From assembly GCA_035707845.1 (NCBI GenBank), contig DASSTP010000005.1:1-19495 (forward strand): a DNA stretch of 19,495 nt, given 5' to 3'. The DNA is from CAMLHP01 sp035707845. Lineage in GTDB: Bacteria > Gemmatimonadota > Gemmatimonadetes > Gemmatimonadales > GWC2-71-9. Shown piece by piece: positions 8,597 to 16,440 of this stretch; the first letter of the stretch is position 1, and each line of letters opens with the position of its first letter. The notes below the pieces were generated by a model. The model saw only the letters and a program-made list of their open reading frames with translations. It had not been told where the DNA came from and made no database searches. Position numbers and translations under genes: made by a program.

Positions 8597-9753
8597 CTCG
8601 CACCGGATTCGACTGGATTCTCTCGTGTCCCGCCTGTGGCGCGACTGCGTCGGCGGATGGCCTTCCCACCCTCTGCAGCTGTGGTCACCCATGGCTGGTG
8701 CGCTACCCTCGCCGCCGATACACGCTGAAGGACCGGGCCGCGGTGCGACGGGGCCGCAGCATGTGGCGCTTTGCCGAGTGGCTCCCGATCATGCCTGGCG
8801 AGGAGCCGGTTTCCCTCGGCGAGGGCGACACGCCGCTGCTGGCGGTGCCGCGCACGGCGGAGCGCCTCGGACTGAACGATCTCTGGGTCAAGGACGAAGG
8901 AGTCAACCCCACCGGATCATTCAAGTCGCGAGGCATCGCCGCTGCCGTGACGCGTGCCAGGCTGGGCGGGGCGCGCGGCCTGGTGCTTCCTACAGCCGGC
9001 AATGCCGGGGTGGCGAGCAGCGCCTACGGCGCGCGGGCGGGATTGCCCGTGCGAGTCTATGCGCCACGCTCCACGCCGCCGATGCTACTGGCGCAGGTGC
9101 GGCGCTTTGGCGGTGACCTCGTGCTGGTGGACGGCCATATCGGCGACTGCGGCAAGCTGGCTCGCGAATTTGCACGGGAGCAGGGCTGGCTCGATCTCTC
9201 CACGCTCAAGGAGCCCTACCGCATCGAGGGCAAGAAGACGCTTGGCCTGGAACTCGCCATGCAGTCCGACTGGCGGCTGCCCGATGTGATCATCTACCCC
9301 ACTGGTGGCGGCACGGGACTGATCGGCATGTGGAAGGCGTTCCAGGAACTGGATGCCGCCGGCTGGACCACCGACCCCGCTCCCCGCATGTACACCGTGC
9401 AGAGTGAAGGGTGCGCACCCATGGTCCGGGCTTTCGACACTCGGGCCGAGCGCGCGGAGCCGTGGGAAAACCCGCAGACCGCGGCCAGCGGGCTCCGCGT
9501 TCCCGGGCCAATCGGCGACCGGCTGATGCTGCAGGCGCTACGGGAGTCCGAGGGAGGGGCAGTGGCAGTGCGCGACGAGGCACTCCTCGCCGCTGCCTCC
9601 ACCGCGACTGCCACGGAGGGAATCGACCTTTGTCCCGAAGGTGGCGCCGCGCTGGCCGCAGCGGCCGAGCTCGCGCGCCGAGGCGAAATCCTGCCGGATG
9701 AACGCGTCGTTGTCTTCAATACCGGTGCGGGCTGGCTCTACCAGAGCCCGTGA
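8593..9753 (+). CDS. thrC: Threonine synthase
   Basis: A 386-residue PLP enzyme converting O-phosphohomoserine to threonine. An N-terminal zinc-ribbon-like element (C12, C15, C28, C30) precedes the catalytic fold, as in the archaeal/plant-like branch. PLP lysine is K111 in NPTGSFKSRG; PTAGNAG (asparagine loop) and the phosphate-binding PTGGGTGLIG are intact, and the STLKEPYRIEGKKT block is typical of threonine synthase rather than threonine dehydratase or cysteine synthase. The ATG overlaps the uvrC stop by 4 bases and has no good Shine-Dalgarno sequence, so it probably depends on coupling. No other threonine-pathway gene is in the window. Confidence 0.92.
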   Translation: MTRTGFDWILSCPACGATASADGLPTLCSCGHPWLVRYPRRRYTLKDRAAVRRGRSMWRFAEWLPIMPGEEPVSLGEGDTPLLAVPRTAERLGLNDLWVKDEGVNPTGSFKSRGIAAAVTRARLGGARGLVLPTAGNAGVASSAYGARAGLPVRVYAPRSTPPMLLAQVRRFGGDLVLVDGHIGDCGKLAREFAREQGWLDLSTLKEPYRIEGKKTLGLELAMQSDWRLPDVIIYPTGGGTGLIGMWKAFQELDAAGWTTDPAPRMYTVQSEGCAPMVRAFDTRAERAEPWENPQTAASGLRVPGPIGDRLMLQALRESEGGAVAVRDEALLAAASTATATEGIDLCPEGGAALAAAAELARRGEILPDERVVVFNTGAGWLYQSP

Positions 9754-9792
9754 TTTGCCGCGCTGCACCGGCACGGCCATCTTTCCCTTCCT

Positions 9793-11100
9793 ATGCCACG
9801 ACGCTTCGCGATCATCGATCCGTCCGCCGGCGTGAGCGGAGACATGCTGCTCGGCGCCCTCGTGGGCGCCGGCGCTGACCCTGCCTGGCTCACGGGCCTG
9901 CCAGCGCGACTCGGGATTGACGGCGTCACGGTGGAAATCGCGGAGGTGGACCGGGCGGCCATCCGGGCCACCAAGGTCACGGTTCGCCTGGCTGACGGGT
10001 CGCACGAGGGCCCGGGCGACATCGCGCCGCGCCACCATGTACATGCGCATGGCGCGGCGGACCAGGCAGGAGAGCATGTCCACGGAGGGCACGCCCCCCA
10101 TCGCCATGTCGGAGAGCTGCTCGCCATGGTGGAGTCGGCTCCGCTTTCCGGGTGGGTGCACGCACGCGCGACCGCATGCTTCCGACTGCTGGCTGAGGCG
10201 GAGGGGCGGGTGCACGGGGTGGCGCCGGACGACGTAGCGCTACATGAAGTGGGCGCCCTGGACGCGCTGGTCGATATCGTCGGCGTGGTCGAGGGCTTCG
10301 AGCAGCTGGGCATTTCGGAGATCTACCACTGGCCGCTGGCGCTCGGCGACGGCTGGGTGCGGGCGGCCCACGGCGTCATGGCAGTGCCCACGCCTGCCAC
10401 CGCGTTGCTCGCCGAAGGGATGACGGTGCGCAACGACGGCCCGGCGCGGGGCGAGGCCACCACGCCAACCGGCGCCGCCTTGTTGCGGGCGTTAAGCAAT
10501 GGGCCGCCGCCCTCGGCGTGGCGGATGCGGCAGAGCGCATTCGGGGCAGGCGAGCGGAATCCGGAGAGCTATGCGAACGTGGTCCGGCTGATCGTGGCGG
10601 AGCCGGTGCAGGAGGCTGCCGAAATTGTGGTGCTGGCCACAGACCTCGATGACCTCAGCCCCGAATACTTGGAGCCGCTGCGCGAGGCGATGGTGGCGGC
10701 CGGTGCCCTGGATGTGCAGGTCTGGGCCACCATGGGAAAGAAGGGCCGGGTATCTTTCAGGATTGAGGCGCTGGCCGCGCCCGATGCGCAAGCGGCCGTG
10801 AGTGACGCCCTGCTGCGCCACAGCACGACGGGCGGCCTGCGGCTCTGGCGTGCCAACCGGACCACCTTGGAACGTCAAATTGTCACCCGGACAACGGAGG
10901 ACGGTGACCAGGTCCGGGTGAAGGTTTTCGAGGCTCCAGATGGCTTGAGGGAAAAGCCGGAACTCGATGATTTACAAGAAGTTGCGCGCCGCACCGGACA
11001 CCCCGTGCCACGGGTGGCAAGAGAGTTGCAAGATCACCGAGCGCGCCGTGCCGGCCAGACTGGCAGCCGCGAATCAACGACCTCGACGTCTCAGGAGTAA
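9793..11100 (+). CDS. larC: Nickel-pincer cofactor biosynthesis protein LarC
   Basis: A 435-residue CTP-dependent nickel insertase (cyclometallase) that completes the nickel-pincer nucleotide used by lactate racemase and related enzymes. The N-terminus (DPSAGVSGDMLLGAL) and HEVGALDALVDIVG (151-164) are signature blocks; ATDLDDLSPE (282-291) matches the family's ETNIDDMNPE at the start of the C-terminal half, and KKGR follows. Nine histidines lie within residues 81-105, a usual LarC feature that may hold nickel. The gene is a single uninterrupted frame, unlike the Lactobacillus gene that needs a programmed frameshift. The ATG at 9793 follows a pyrimidine-rich stretch with no clear ribosome site, 39 bases after thrC. 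larA, larB and larE are not nearby. Confidence 0.92.
   Translation: MPRRFAIIDPSAGVSGDMLLGALVGAGADPAWLTGLPARLGIDGVTVEIAEVDRAAIRATKVTVRLADGSHEGPGDIAPRHHVHAHGAADQAGEHVHGGHAPHRHVGELLAMVESAPLSGWVHARATACFRLLAEAEGRVHGVAPDDVALHEVGALDALVDIVGVVEGFEQLGISEIYHWPLALGDGWVRAAHGVMAVPTPATALLAEGMTVRNDGPARGEATTPTGAALLRALSNGPPPSAWRMRQSAFGAGERNPESYANVVRLIVAEPVQEAAEIVVLATDLDDLSPEYLEPLREAMVAAGALDVQVWATMGKKGRVSFRIEALAAPDAQAAVSDALLRHSTTGGLRLWRANRTTLERQIVTRTTEDGDQVRVKVFEAPDGLREKPELDDLQEVARRTGHPVPRVARELQDHRARRAGQTGSRESTTSTSQE
11093..11097 (+). promoter_or_regulatory. Ribosome binding site of the TPR gene, overlapping the larC end
   Basis: AGGAG, five bases before ATG 11103, one of the best Shine-Dalgarno matches in the window. 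It lies in the last larC codons and abuts the larC TAA (11098-11100), so terminating ribosomes would release next to it. Confidence 0.7.
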
Positions 11101-11102
11101 CG

Positions 11103-12545
11103 ATGAAAATTGGCGCCGTAGTTCTCTTGCTCGGACTTCTGCCGGCCGCCGCGGTGGCGCAGGATTCGACGCAGGCGATGCCGGTTGCTCAGAAAATTGC
11201 CCGGGCCATGCGGGCTGCCTTCCCCAAGTTTGAAGCTGCGCAGTGTTCGGCAGACAAGGGGCTGCACTTCAAGGTGAGCTCGGCCAAGGTCTACCTCAAG
11301 ACCGCGGTGGAAACACCGGTAGAGGAAAACAAGGCTCGCGCGCTCGACAATGGTGAGCGCGTTGCCAGCGAAGCCATCAGCCAGAACGGCCAGGACAAGA
11401 GCGCGGGCGCCTGGTACTATCTCGGCCGTATCGAGCTCCGGAAGGGGAACGTCACGGCGGCAGACAGCGCGCTGTCCAAGGCCGTGGCGATTGCGCCGGA
11501 CTGCGCTGACGATGTGGCAAAGTACCGTCGAGCCGCCTGGGTCCCGGTCATCAACCAGGGGATCGATTTCCTCAAGGCCAAGCAGGCGGACTCTGCCACG
11601 ACCTATTTCGAGCTGGCCAACCGGCTCTTCGCCAAGTCCCCCCATGCCTATTACTACCTGGCGACCATGGCCTTCGACGCGGGCAACATGGACCGCGCGC
11701 TGGTCTACTTTGATTCGTCCCTGGCGGTGCCGGCAGATACCGCCGATGCCCAGCTCCAGGACCAGGCCACCTTCAACAAGGCGGTCGTCCTCCTCCGCAT
11801 GAACCGGGGCACCGAAGCGGTCCCGATACTCCAGAAGTTCACTGCCGAGCACCCGGATGACATCAACGCGAAGAAGGCGCTGATGTCGGCCTACCAGGCG
11901 GCTGGACAGCAGGACAGCGTGAATGCGGTGGCTGCGCAGCTCGAGGCCGCCGGCGAGAGCGTCCAGCGCACTGCGGCGGTTGACACGACGCCGTTCAATG
12001 CGGCGGTCACGGCGTTCAATGAGGAGCGCTGGGCCGATGCCGCCGCGGCCGCCGAAAAGGTGGCTGCCGCCGAGCCGTACAACCGCGATGCCGTGTACAT
12101 GCTGGTTGCGTCGTACTACCGGCTGAAGAAGGGACCGGAACTGGTGCGCTGGGGCAAGCAGCTCATCGGTATGGATCCCGGGAGTGAGGCGGGCCTGCAG
12201 ATGCTCGGCTTCGGCTACAACCTGACCAACGACAGCAAGGACGCCGTGGCCACCCGACTCAAGCTCAATGGCTTGCCGGTGGCCATCGGCAAGCCGGCCC
12301 TCGCGGTCACGCCTAGCGGCGCCACCTTCACCGCCACGGCCACCGGTAGGGACGCCACCAACTCGACCGGCAAGGCGATTCCCGCCCACCCGGTGACGCT
12401 GACGGTGGAGTTCGTCAACAAGGACGGCGCGGCGGTTTCGACCAGTGAAGTAACCGTGCCGGCGCTCAAGGCGGGCGAGACGTTCGATATCAGCGCCGCG
12501 GCGCAGGGCGCAGGCATCGCGAGCTGGCGGTATACGCTGAAGTAG
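11103..12545 (+). CDS. Exported TPR-repeat protein with C-terminal FxLYD-like domain
   Basis: A 480-residue protein. MKIGAVVLLLGLLPAAAVAQ is a clear signal peptide with likely cleavage after AVA (residue 19), placing the product in the periplasm or outside. Tetratricopeptide-like helical repeats run from about residue 100 to 370, for instance WYYLGRIELRKGN, YYYLATMAFDAGNMDRALVYF, and FNAAVTAFNEERWADAAAAAEK. The last about 90 residues form a beta-rich domain (PAHPVTLTVEFVNKDG, then a WRYTL ending) that resembles FxLYD domains. TPR proteins of this type serve as scaffolds; no enzymatic motif is present. It follows larC by 2 bases with an overlapping ribosome site, but a link to nickel cofactor synthesis is not evident. 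Precise function unknown. Confidence 0.85.
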   Translation: MKIGAVVLLLGLLPAAAVAQDSTQAMPVAQKIARAMRAAFPKFEAAQCSADKGLHFKVSSAKVYLKTAVETPVEENKARALDNGERVASEAISQNGQDKSAGAWYYLGRIELRKGNVTAADSALSKAVAIAPDCADDVAKYRRAAWVPVINQGIDFLKAKQADSATTYFELANRLFAKSPHAYYYLATMAFDAGNMDRALVYFDSSLAVPADTADAQLQDQATFNKAVVLLRMNRGTEAVPILQKFTAEHPDDINAKKALMSAYQAAGQQDSVNAVAAQLEAAGESVQRTAAVDTTPFNAAVTAFNEERWADAAAAAEKVAAAEPYNRDAVYMLVASYYRLKKGPELVRWGKQLIGMDPGSEAGLQMLGFGYNLTNDSKDAVATRLKLNGLPVAIGKPALAVTPSGATFTATATGRDATNSTGKAIPAHPVTLTVEFVNKDGAAVSTSEVTVPALKAGETFDISAAAQGAGIASWRYTLK

Positions 12546-12556
12546 CAGGGTCGACG

Positions 12557-12630
12557 GCTTTTGGCTGCTGGCGGCTGGCGCCAAGCCCTGGGCGTCAGCC
12601 GCCAGCAGCCAACCGCCAATAGCCAACAGC
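12557..12630 (+). repeat. Converging 7-mer arrays forming a 22-bp inverted repeat
   Basis: Left arm (12557-12582) reads GCTTTTG, GCTGCTG, GCGGCTG then GCGCC; the right arm (12591-12630), read on the opposite strand, is GCTGTTG, GCTATTG, GCGGTTG, GCTGCTG, GCGGCTG then ACGCC. All units are variants of one heptamer. Bases 12561-12582 pair with 12591-12612 over 22 positions with a single G-U wobble and an 8-base loop. There is no T-run after the stem, so it is not a standard terminator. It occupies most of the 96-base leader between the TPR gene and the hydroxylase gene. Confidence 0.8.
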
Positions 12631-12631
12631 T

Positions 12632-12638
12632 GGGGGAG
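12632..12638 (+). promoter_or_regulatory. Ribosome binding site deciding the hydroxylase start
   Basis: GGGGGAG lies 3 bases before ATG 12642 and directly after the heptamer array. It supports 12642 over a TTG at 12561 that would put the repeat into coding sequence. Confidence 0.6.
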
Positions 12639-12641
12639 CGC

Positions 12642-13565
12642 ATGACGGGAATCGAGGCCGCCCGCGAGGGCCTCACCACCACCCGGGCACCGTTCATCGA
12701 GCGGGCGCAGGCCAGTGGCCAGCTCTACATCCACCAGCCGTATGAGCTCTACAGTGAAGCCAACCACGAGGCGTGGCGGCGGCTGTTTGCCCGGATGGAA
12801 AGTCGCTGGCGTCAGTATGCCAATCCCCGCTTCCTCCAGGGCATTGACAATCTCTGCCTGGACCCGGCGCGCGTGCCGCACTTGGATGACGTGAATCGGT
12901 TCCTCAGCCCACTCACTGGCTTCAAGGCCAAGCCGGTGAGCGGGTACGTGCCGGCGTTCCTCTTTTTTGACTGTCTCCGGAACCGTGAATTTCCCACGAC
13001 CGTCACGATCCGCGATGTGGAGACACTCGACTACCTGCCAGAGCCGGACATTTTCCACGACATCGCGGGCCACGTGCCGATGCACACAGACCGGGCATTT
13101 GCGGACACGCTGGTGCGCTTCGGCGACTGCGCCCACACCGCGGCAGGCATCGTGGCCAGCATCCCGGACGAGCACGAGCGGATCCGGCGGCTCACCAGCA
13201 TCCAGAAGGCGATGGCGCGCTTCTTCTGGTTCACGATCGAGTTCGGGCTCATGCGGGATGGCGACGCGCTCAAGGTCTACGGGAGCGGGCTACTGAGCTC
13301 CTACGGCGAGATTGCCCACGCCATCGATGCGCCGGAGGTCCAGCGCTACCCGCTCCAGCTGGAGTGGGTCGTCAACCAGTACTTCGAGATTGATCACTAC
13401 CAGCCGCTGCTCTTCATCGTCGACTCGTTTGACCACCTGTTCGAGCTGGTGGGGCAACTGGAGACCTGGATGCAGGAAGGGAAGCTGGACAACGTGTCGC
13501 CGGGCGAGCCCGCGGTCAGCGAGCCCGACCTGCGCAGCTTCCTCGAGGCCGCCGAGCGAGTCTAG
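12642..13565 (+). CDS. phhA: Aromatic amino acid hydroxylase, probably phenylalanine 4-monooxygenase
   Basis: A 307-residue pterin-dependent, iron-containing monooxygenase converting phenylalanine to tyrosine. The iron ligands are H139 and H144 in FHDIAGHVPMH and E200 in FFWFTIEFGL. Upstream, the VSGYVPAFLFFDCL and FPTTVTIRD blocks, and downstream, the YGSGLLSSYGE and QYFEIDHYQPLLFI blocks, are typical of the bacterial family. The spacing from H144 to E200 is 56 residues, about 15 more than in the Chromobacterium and mammalian enzymes as I remember them. Substrate preference (Phe, Tyr or Trp) is not certain from sequence. ATG 12642 is supported by a GGGGGAG ribosome site; no pterin dehydratase gene is nearby. 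The gene is followed by the tRNA promoter-like site. Confidence 0.88.
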   Translation: MTGIEAAREGLTTTRAPFIERAQASGQLYIHQPYELYSEANHEAWRRLFARMESRWRQYANPRFLQGIDNLCLDPARVPHLDDVNRFLSPLTGFKAKPVSGYVPAFLFFDCLRNREFPTTVTIRDVETLDYLPEPDIFHDIAGHVPMHTDRAFADTLVRFGDCAHTAAGIVASIPDEHERIRRLTSIQKAMARFFWFTIEFGLMRDGDALKVYGSGLLSSYGEIAHAIDAPEVQRYPLQLEWVVNQYFEIDHYQPLLFIVDSFDHLFELVGQLETWMQEGKLDNVSPGEPAVSEPDLRSFLEAAERV

Positions 13566-13577
13566 GACCGTGAGCGC

Positions 13578-13607
13578 TTGACAGCGCCGCCGCCGACGCG
13601 GCATCTT
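13578..13607 (+). promoter_or_regulatory. Promoter-like site for tRNA-Gly
   Basis: A perfect -35 hexamer TTGACA at 13578-13583, followed after 18 bases by CATCTT (13602-13607), a weak -10. Transcription would begin near 13614, just before the mature tRNA start at 13618. The -10 is only a partial match, so the call rests on the -35 and position. Confidence 0.5.
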
Positions 13608-13617
13608 CCCGCCCGTC

Positions 13618-13690
13618 GCGGGAGTAGCTCAGTTGGTAGAGCTCCAGCTTCCCAAGCTGGCTGTCGCGGGTTCGAGTCCCGTCTCCCGCT
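13618..13690 (+). tRNA. tRNA-Gly (anticodon CCC)
   Basis: A 73-base cloverleaf. The acceptor stem GCGGGAG pairs with CTCCCGC (13683-13689) over 7 bp. The D stem is GCTC/GAGC and the anticodon stem CCAGC/GCTGG, with loop TTCCCAA (13649-13655) and anticodon CCC at 13651-13653. The T stem is GCGGG/CCCGT with the TTCGAGT loop. The discriminator base is T (13690), normal for a bacterial glycine tRNA. CCA is not encoded and must be added after transcription. It reads GGG codons. Confidence 0.95.
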
Positions 13691-13698
13691 CTGATCGA

Positions 13699-13734
13699 GG
13701 CCGCCGCCGGTCATCCCGGCGGCGGCCTTTTTTT
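13699..13734 (+). terminator. Rho-independent terminator after tRNA-Gly
   Basis: A 12-bp perfect stem, GGCCGCCGCCGG (13699-13710) with CCGGCGGCGGCC (13716-13727), a TCATC loop, then seven T residues (13728-13734). It closes the tRNA unit and probably any read-through from phhA. Confidence 0.95.
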
Positions 13735-13782
13735 GCCCGCTGAGAGCCGACCTCGGCCGGATGGTCGAAGTCGCGGCACGTG

Positions 13783-13811
13783 TTGAAGTTATCGCCGACT
13801 TAAAGTATTTT
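13783..13811 (+). promoter_or_regulatory. Sigma-70-type promoter for the DUF512-der operon
   Basis: TTGAAG (13783-13788), 17-base spacer, TATTTT (13806-13811), in a locally AT-rich patch between the tRNA terminator and the DUF512 gene. The leader to ATG 13841 would be about 20-25 bases. Confidence 0.6.
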
Positions 13812-13840
13812 GTGAGGTCTGAATTGCCGAGCGCTACCGC

Positions 13841-15118
13841 ATGGTGAAGGTCACTGAAGTACATCCGGACTCATTGGGTGCCGAGCTGGGTTTCCTCCCG
13901 GGAACCGAACTGCTCGCCATCAACGGGCGCGAGCTGCATGACTTTCTCGACTGGGAGTTTCTCTCGGCTGAGGAAGCCTTTGAGCTCGACGTGCGGCAGC
14001 CGGACGGGGAACTCCTCCGCTTTGACATCGAGCGTTCGCTTGAGGAGCCGTTCGGGCTGAGCCTCGAGCCGCCCCGGGTGCGGCGCTGTGCCAACCGGTG
14101 TGACTTCTGCTTTGTGGATGGCTTGCCGCAGGGACTTCGTCAAGGGCTCTACATCCGTGATGATGACTACCGGCTCTCATTCCGGTATGGCCACTTCGTG
14201 ACGATGACCAATCTCAAGGACTGGGACATCGACCGGATCATTGAATACCGCCTCTCGCCGCTCTATGTCTCGGTGCACGCCACCGACCCGGTCACCCGTC
14301 GCCTGGTGCTGCGGAATCCGCTTGCCCAGGACATCGTGCCCATGCTGCAGCGGTTCGCCGGGCACGGGCTTGTCTTCCACACCCAGATCGTGATGTCGCC
14401 GGGTGTCAACGATGGCGCGGTGATGGAGCAGACCCTGTCCGACCTCTACGCCATGGGAAGCGCGGTGCTCAATTGCTCGGTGGTCCCGGTTGGCCTAACC
14501 GAGCACAGCAAGCATCACCTGGTGCGCGAACCCACGGGGGGGGAATGCCGCGCCGCGGTGGCGACGGTCGAGCAGTGGGCGGCGCGTGCGCGCCAGGAGC
14601 GGGGAATTACGTGGGCGTATGGTGCTGATGAGCTCTACAATCGGGCGGGGCTGGAACTGCCGCCGGAAAGCGCCTACGGGACGTTCGAGCAGGTGGAGAA
14701 CGGCGTGGGCGCGGTTCGATTCCTCCAGCGATGCGTGCGTGAGGATCGGGACCTCTTCCAGGCGTGGCGCGGTCTCCGGATCGGCGTGATCACGGGCACG
14801 GCCATGGGGCCGTTGCTGCCGCAGGTGCTCGACGACATCGCGGCGGCGTCGAGCGCCACGATGGAACTCATCGCCGTCGAGAACACCCTCTTCGGGCCAT
14901 CCGTCACGACCGCTGGATTGCTGCCCGGACGAGCAATCGCGGCGGCCATCGCCGGCCGCCAGGACCTGGACCTCATCCTGGTGCCGGGCGAGGCGGTGAA
15001 CGACGACGGGCTCTTCATGGACGACCTGTCCTTCCGCGAGCTCGCGTCCGGCCACGCGGCTGAAGTCCGGCTCTCGAAGCGCTTTTCGGACGCCCTCCCG
15101 CTGGCCTGCGCCGCGTGA
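13841..15118 (+). CDS. PDZ/radical-SAM-like DUF512 protein, function unknown
   Basis: A 425-residue protein of the DUF512 family. The N-terminus (VTEVHPDSLGAELGFLPGTELLAINGRE) is a PDZ-like domain (about 1-75). C83, C87 and C90 in CANRCDFC form the CX3CX2C motif of a radical-SAM iron-sulphur site, followed by RLSFRYGHFVTMTN and LYVSVHATDP strands. The DUF512 domain fills the C-terminal half (about 210-425). The family's biochemical role is not known to me. The TGA overlaps the der GTG by 4 bases. The order DUF512, der, plsY, gpsA is also found in Firmicutes (established gene-neighbourhood knowledge), so this protein may act in a conserved ribosome or envelope process. An eight-G run at 14536-14543 lies inside it but the frame is intact. 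Confidence 0.88.
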   Translation: MVKVTEVHPDSLGAELGFLPGTELLAINGRELHDFLDWEFLSAEEAFELDVRQPDGELLRFDIERSLEEPFGLSLEPPRVRRCANRCDFCFVDGLPQGLRQGLYIRDDDYRLSFRYGHFVTMTNLKDWDIDRIIEYRLSPLYVSVHATDPVTRRLVLRNPLAQDIVPMLQRFAGHGLVFHTQIVMSPGVNDGAVMEQTLSDLYAMGSAVLNCSVVPVGLTEHSKHHLVREPTGGECRAAVATVEQWAARARQERGITWAYGADELYNRAGLELPPESAYGTFEQVENGVGAVRFLQRCVREDRDLFQAWRGLRIGVITGTAMGPLLPQVLDDIAAASSATMELIAVENTLFGPSVTTAGLLPGRAIAAAIAGRQDLDLILVPGEAVNDDGLFMDDLSFRELASGHAAEVRLSKRFSDALPLACAA

Positions 15119-16440
15119 GCAAACCCACCGTTGCCATTGTGGGCCGGCCCAACGTGGGCAAGTCCACGCTCTTTAATCGGATCATCGGCGGGCGCCGGGC
15201 CATCGTCTCCGAGCAACCGGGCACGACTCGCGATCGCCATTTCGGCGACGCCGAATGGTCGGGTCGGCGGTTCTGGCTCGTGGATACCGGTGGCCTGGTG
15301 CCGGACTCGGCTGAAGCCATGGATCGCGCCATCGCGCGCCAGGTGGAGTTTGCGCTTGATGAGGCCGATGTGATCGTCTTCGTCACCAACGGGCGCGACG
15401 GTGTCCATCCGATGGATCTTGCTGTCGCCGACCGGCTCCGGAAATCGGGACGGCCGGTGGTCCTGGCGGTGAACAAGCTCGACACCCTGGAGCACGCCAC
15501 CGAACAGTACGACTTCTATCGCCTCGGCTTCGGCGAGCCGTACGGAATTTCGGCGGCGTCGGGCAAGGGAACCGGCGATCTGCTCGAGGCGCTGGTGGGC
15601 CTCCTTCCGCCGCGCACCGACGCCGAGGCAGAAGACACCATCGGCGTGGCGGTGGTGGGACGACCAAACGTCGGCAAGTCCTCACTGGTCAACCGGCTGC
15701 TGGGTGAGGAACGCCACGTCGTCTCGCCCGTGGCCGGGACCACGCGCGATGCCGTGGACTCGCTGCTGCGCTATCATGGCCGGGCCATCAACTTCATCGA
15801 CACCGCGGGGCTTCGGAAGCGCTCGAAGGTCGCCGACGATCTCGAGTTCTATTCCACGCTTCGCACCGAGCGTGCGGTGGAACGCGCCGACGTCTGCGTG
15901 CTGGTCGTGGATGCGGCGCTCGGACTTCATGCGCAGGACCTGCGGATTGCCACCTCGGCATGGGAACGGGGTGCGGCACTCATCGTGGCCGTCAACAAGT
16001 GGGATCTCGTCGAAGAGAAGGATGCGCAGACGGCGCAACGGGGCGAGAAGACCATCACCGAGCGGGCGCCGTTTCTCAACTTCGTGCCGTTTCTCTACGT
16101 CTCCGCCGCGACCGGACAGCGCGTGCACCAGTTGCTCGACCTGATCTGCACCGTGGCTGACGAACGCGAGAAGCGGGTGCAGACCGCCGAGGTCAACAAG
16201 GTGCTGGAGCAGCTGGTCCAGCGGAACAGCCCGCCGCAGCGCCCGGGTGAAGAGGTCAAGTTGCTCTATGCGTCGCAGGTCGGGACCAGCCCGCCGACGA
16301 TCGCCATCGTGACCAACCGGCCCGATGACGTGCCCGAGGCCTACCAGCGCTACCTGGCCAACGGATTCCGCGACGCCTGGGATTTCCGGGGCTCGCCGCT
16401 GCGGCTCAAGTTCACGGCCCGGGGCTCGAAGCGTCGGTGA
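15115..16440 (+). CDS. der: Ribosome biogenesis GTPase Der (EngA)
   Basis: A 441-residue protein with two tandem GTPase domains and a KH-like C-terminus, unique to Der; it assists late 50S subunit assembly. First domain: GRPNVGKST (10-18), DTGG (57-60), NKLD (120-123). Second: GRPNVGKSS (182-190), DTAG (229-232), NKWD (294-297). The KH-like domain follows from about 355 to the end. GTG at 15115 starts the gene inside the DUF512 stop (GTGA) and the 3' end overlaps the plsY GTG in the same way. All G motifs are intact. Confidence 0.97.
   Translation: MSKPTVAIVGRPNVGKSTLFNRIIGGRRAIVSEQPGTTRDRHFGDAEWSGRRFWLVDTGGLVPDSAEAMDRAIARQVEFALDEADVIVFVTNGRDGVHPMDLAVADRLRKSGRPVVLAVNKLDTLEHATEQYDFYRLGFGEPYGISAASGKGTGDLLEALVGLLPPRTDAEAEDTIGVAVVGRPNVGKSSLVNRLLGEERHVVSPVAGTTRDAVDSLLRYHGRAINFIDTAGLRKRSKVADDLEFYSTLRTERAVERADVCVLVVDAALGLHAQDLRIATSAWERGAALIVAVNKWDLVEEKDAQTAQRGEKTITERAPFLNFVPFLYVSAATGQRVHQLLDLICTVADEREKRVQTAEVNKVLEQLVQRNSPPQRPGEEVKLLYASQVGTSPPTIAIVTNRPDDVPEAYQRYLANGFRDAWDFRGSPLRLKFTARGSKRR

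Noticed and set aside
12561..12612. The long hairpin as a rho-independent terminator for the TPR gene
   Set aside because: No T-run follows the stem and the sequence continues as further heptamers and a ribosome site.
12561..12641. TTG 12561 as an upstream start for the hydroxylase gene
   Set aside because: It would translate the palindromic repeat into a glutamine-rich leader; ATG 12642 has a strong ribosome site and the family-like start.
11091..13175. A 694-residue open frame on the - strand opposite the TPR and hydroxylase genes
   Set aside because: No recognisable domain, arginine/histidine/glycine-rich composition, and it spans two real genes and the heptamer repeat on the other strand.
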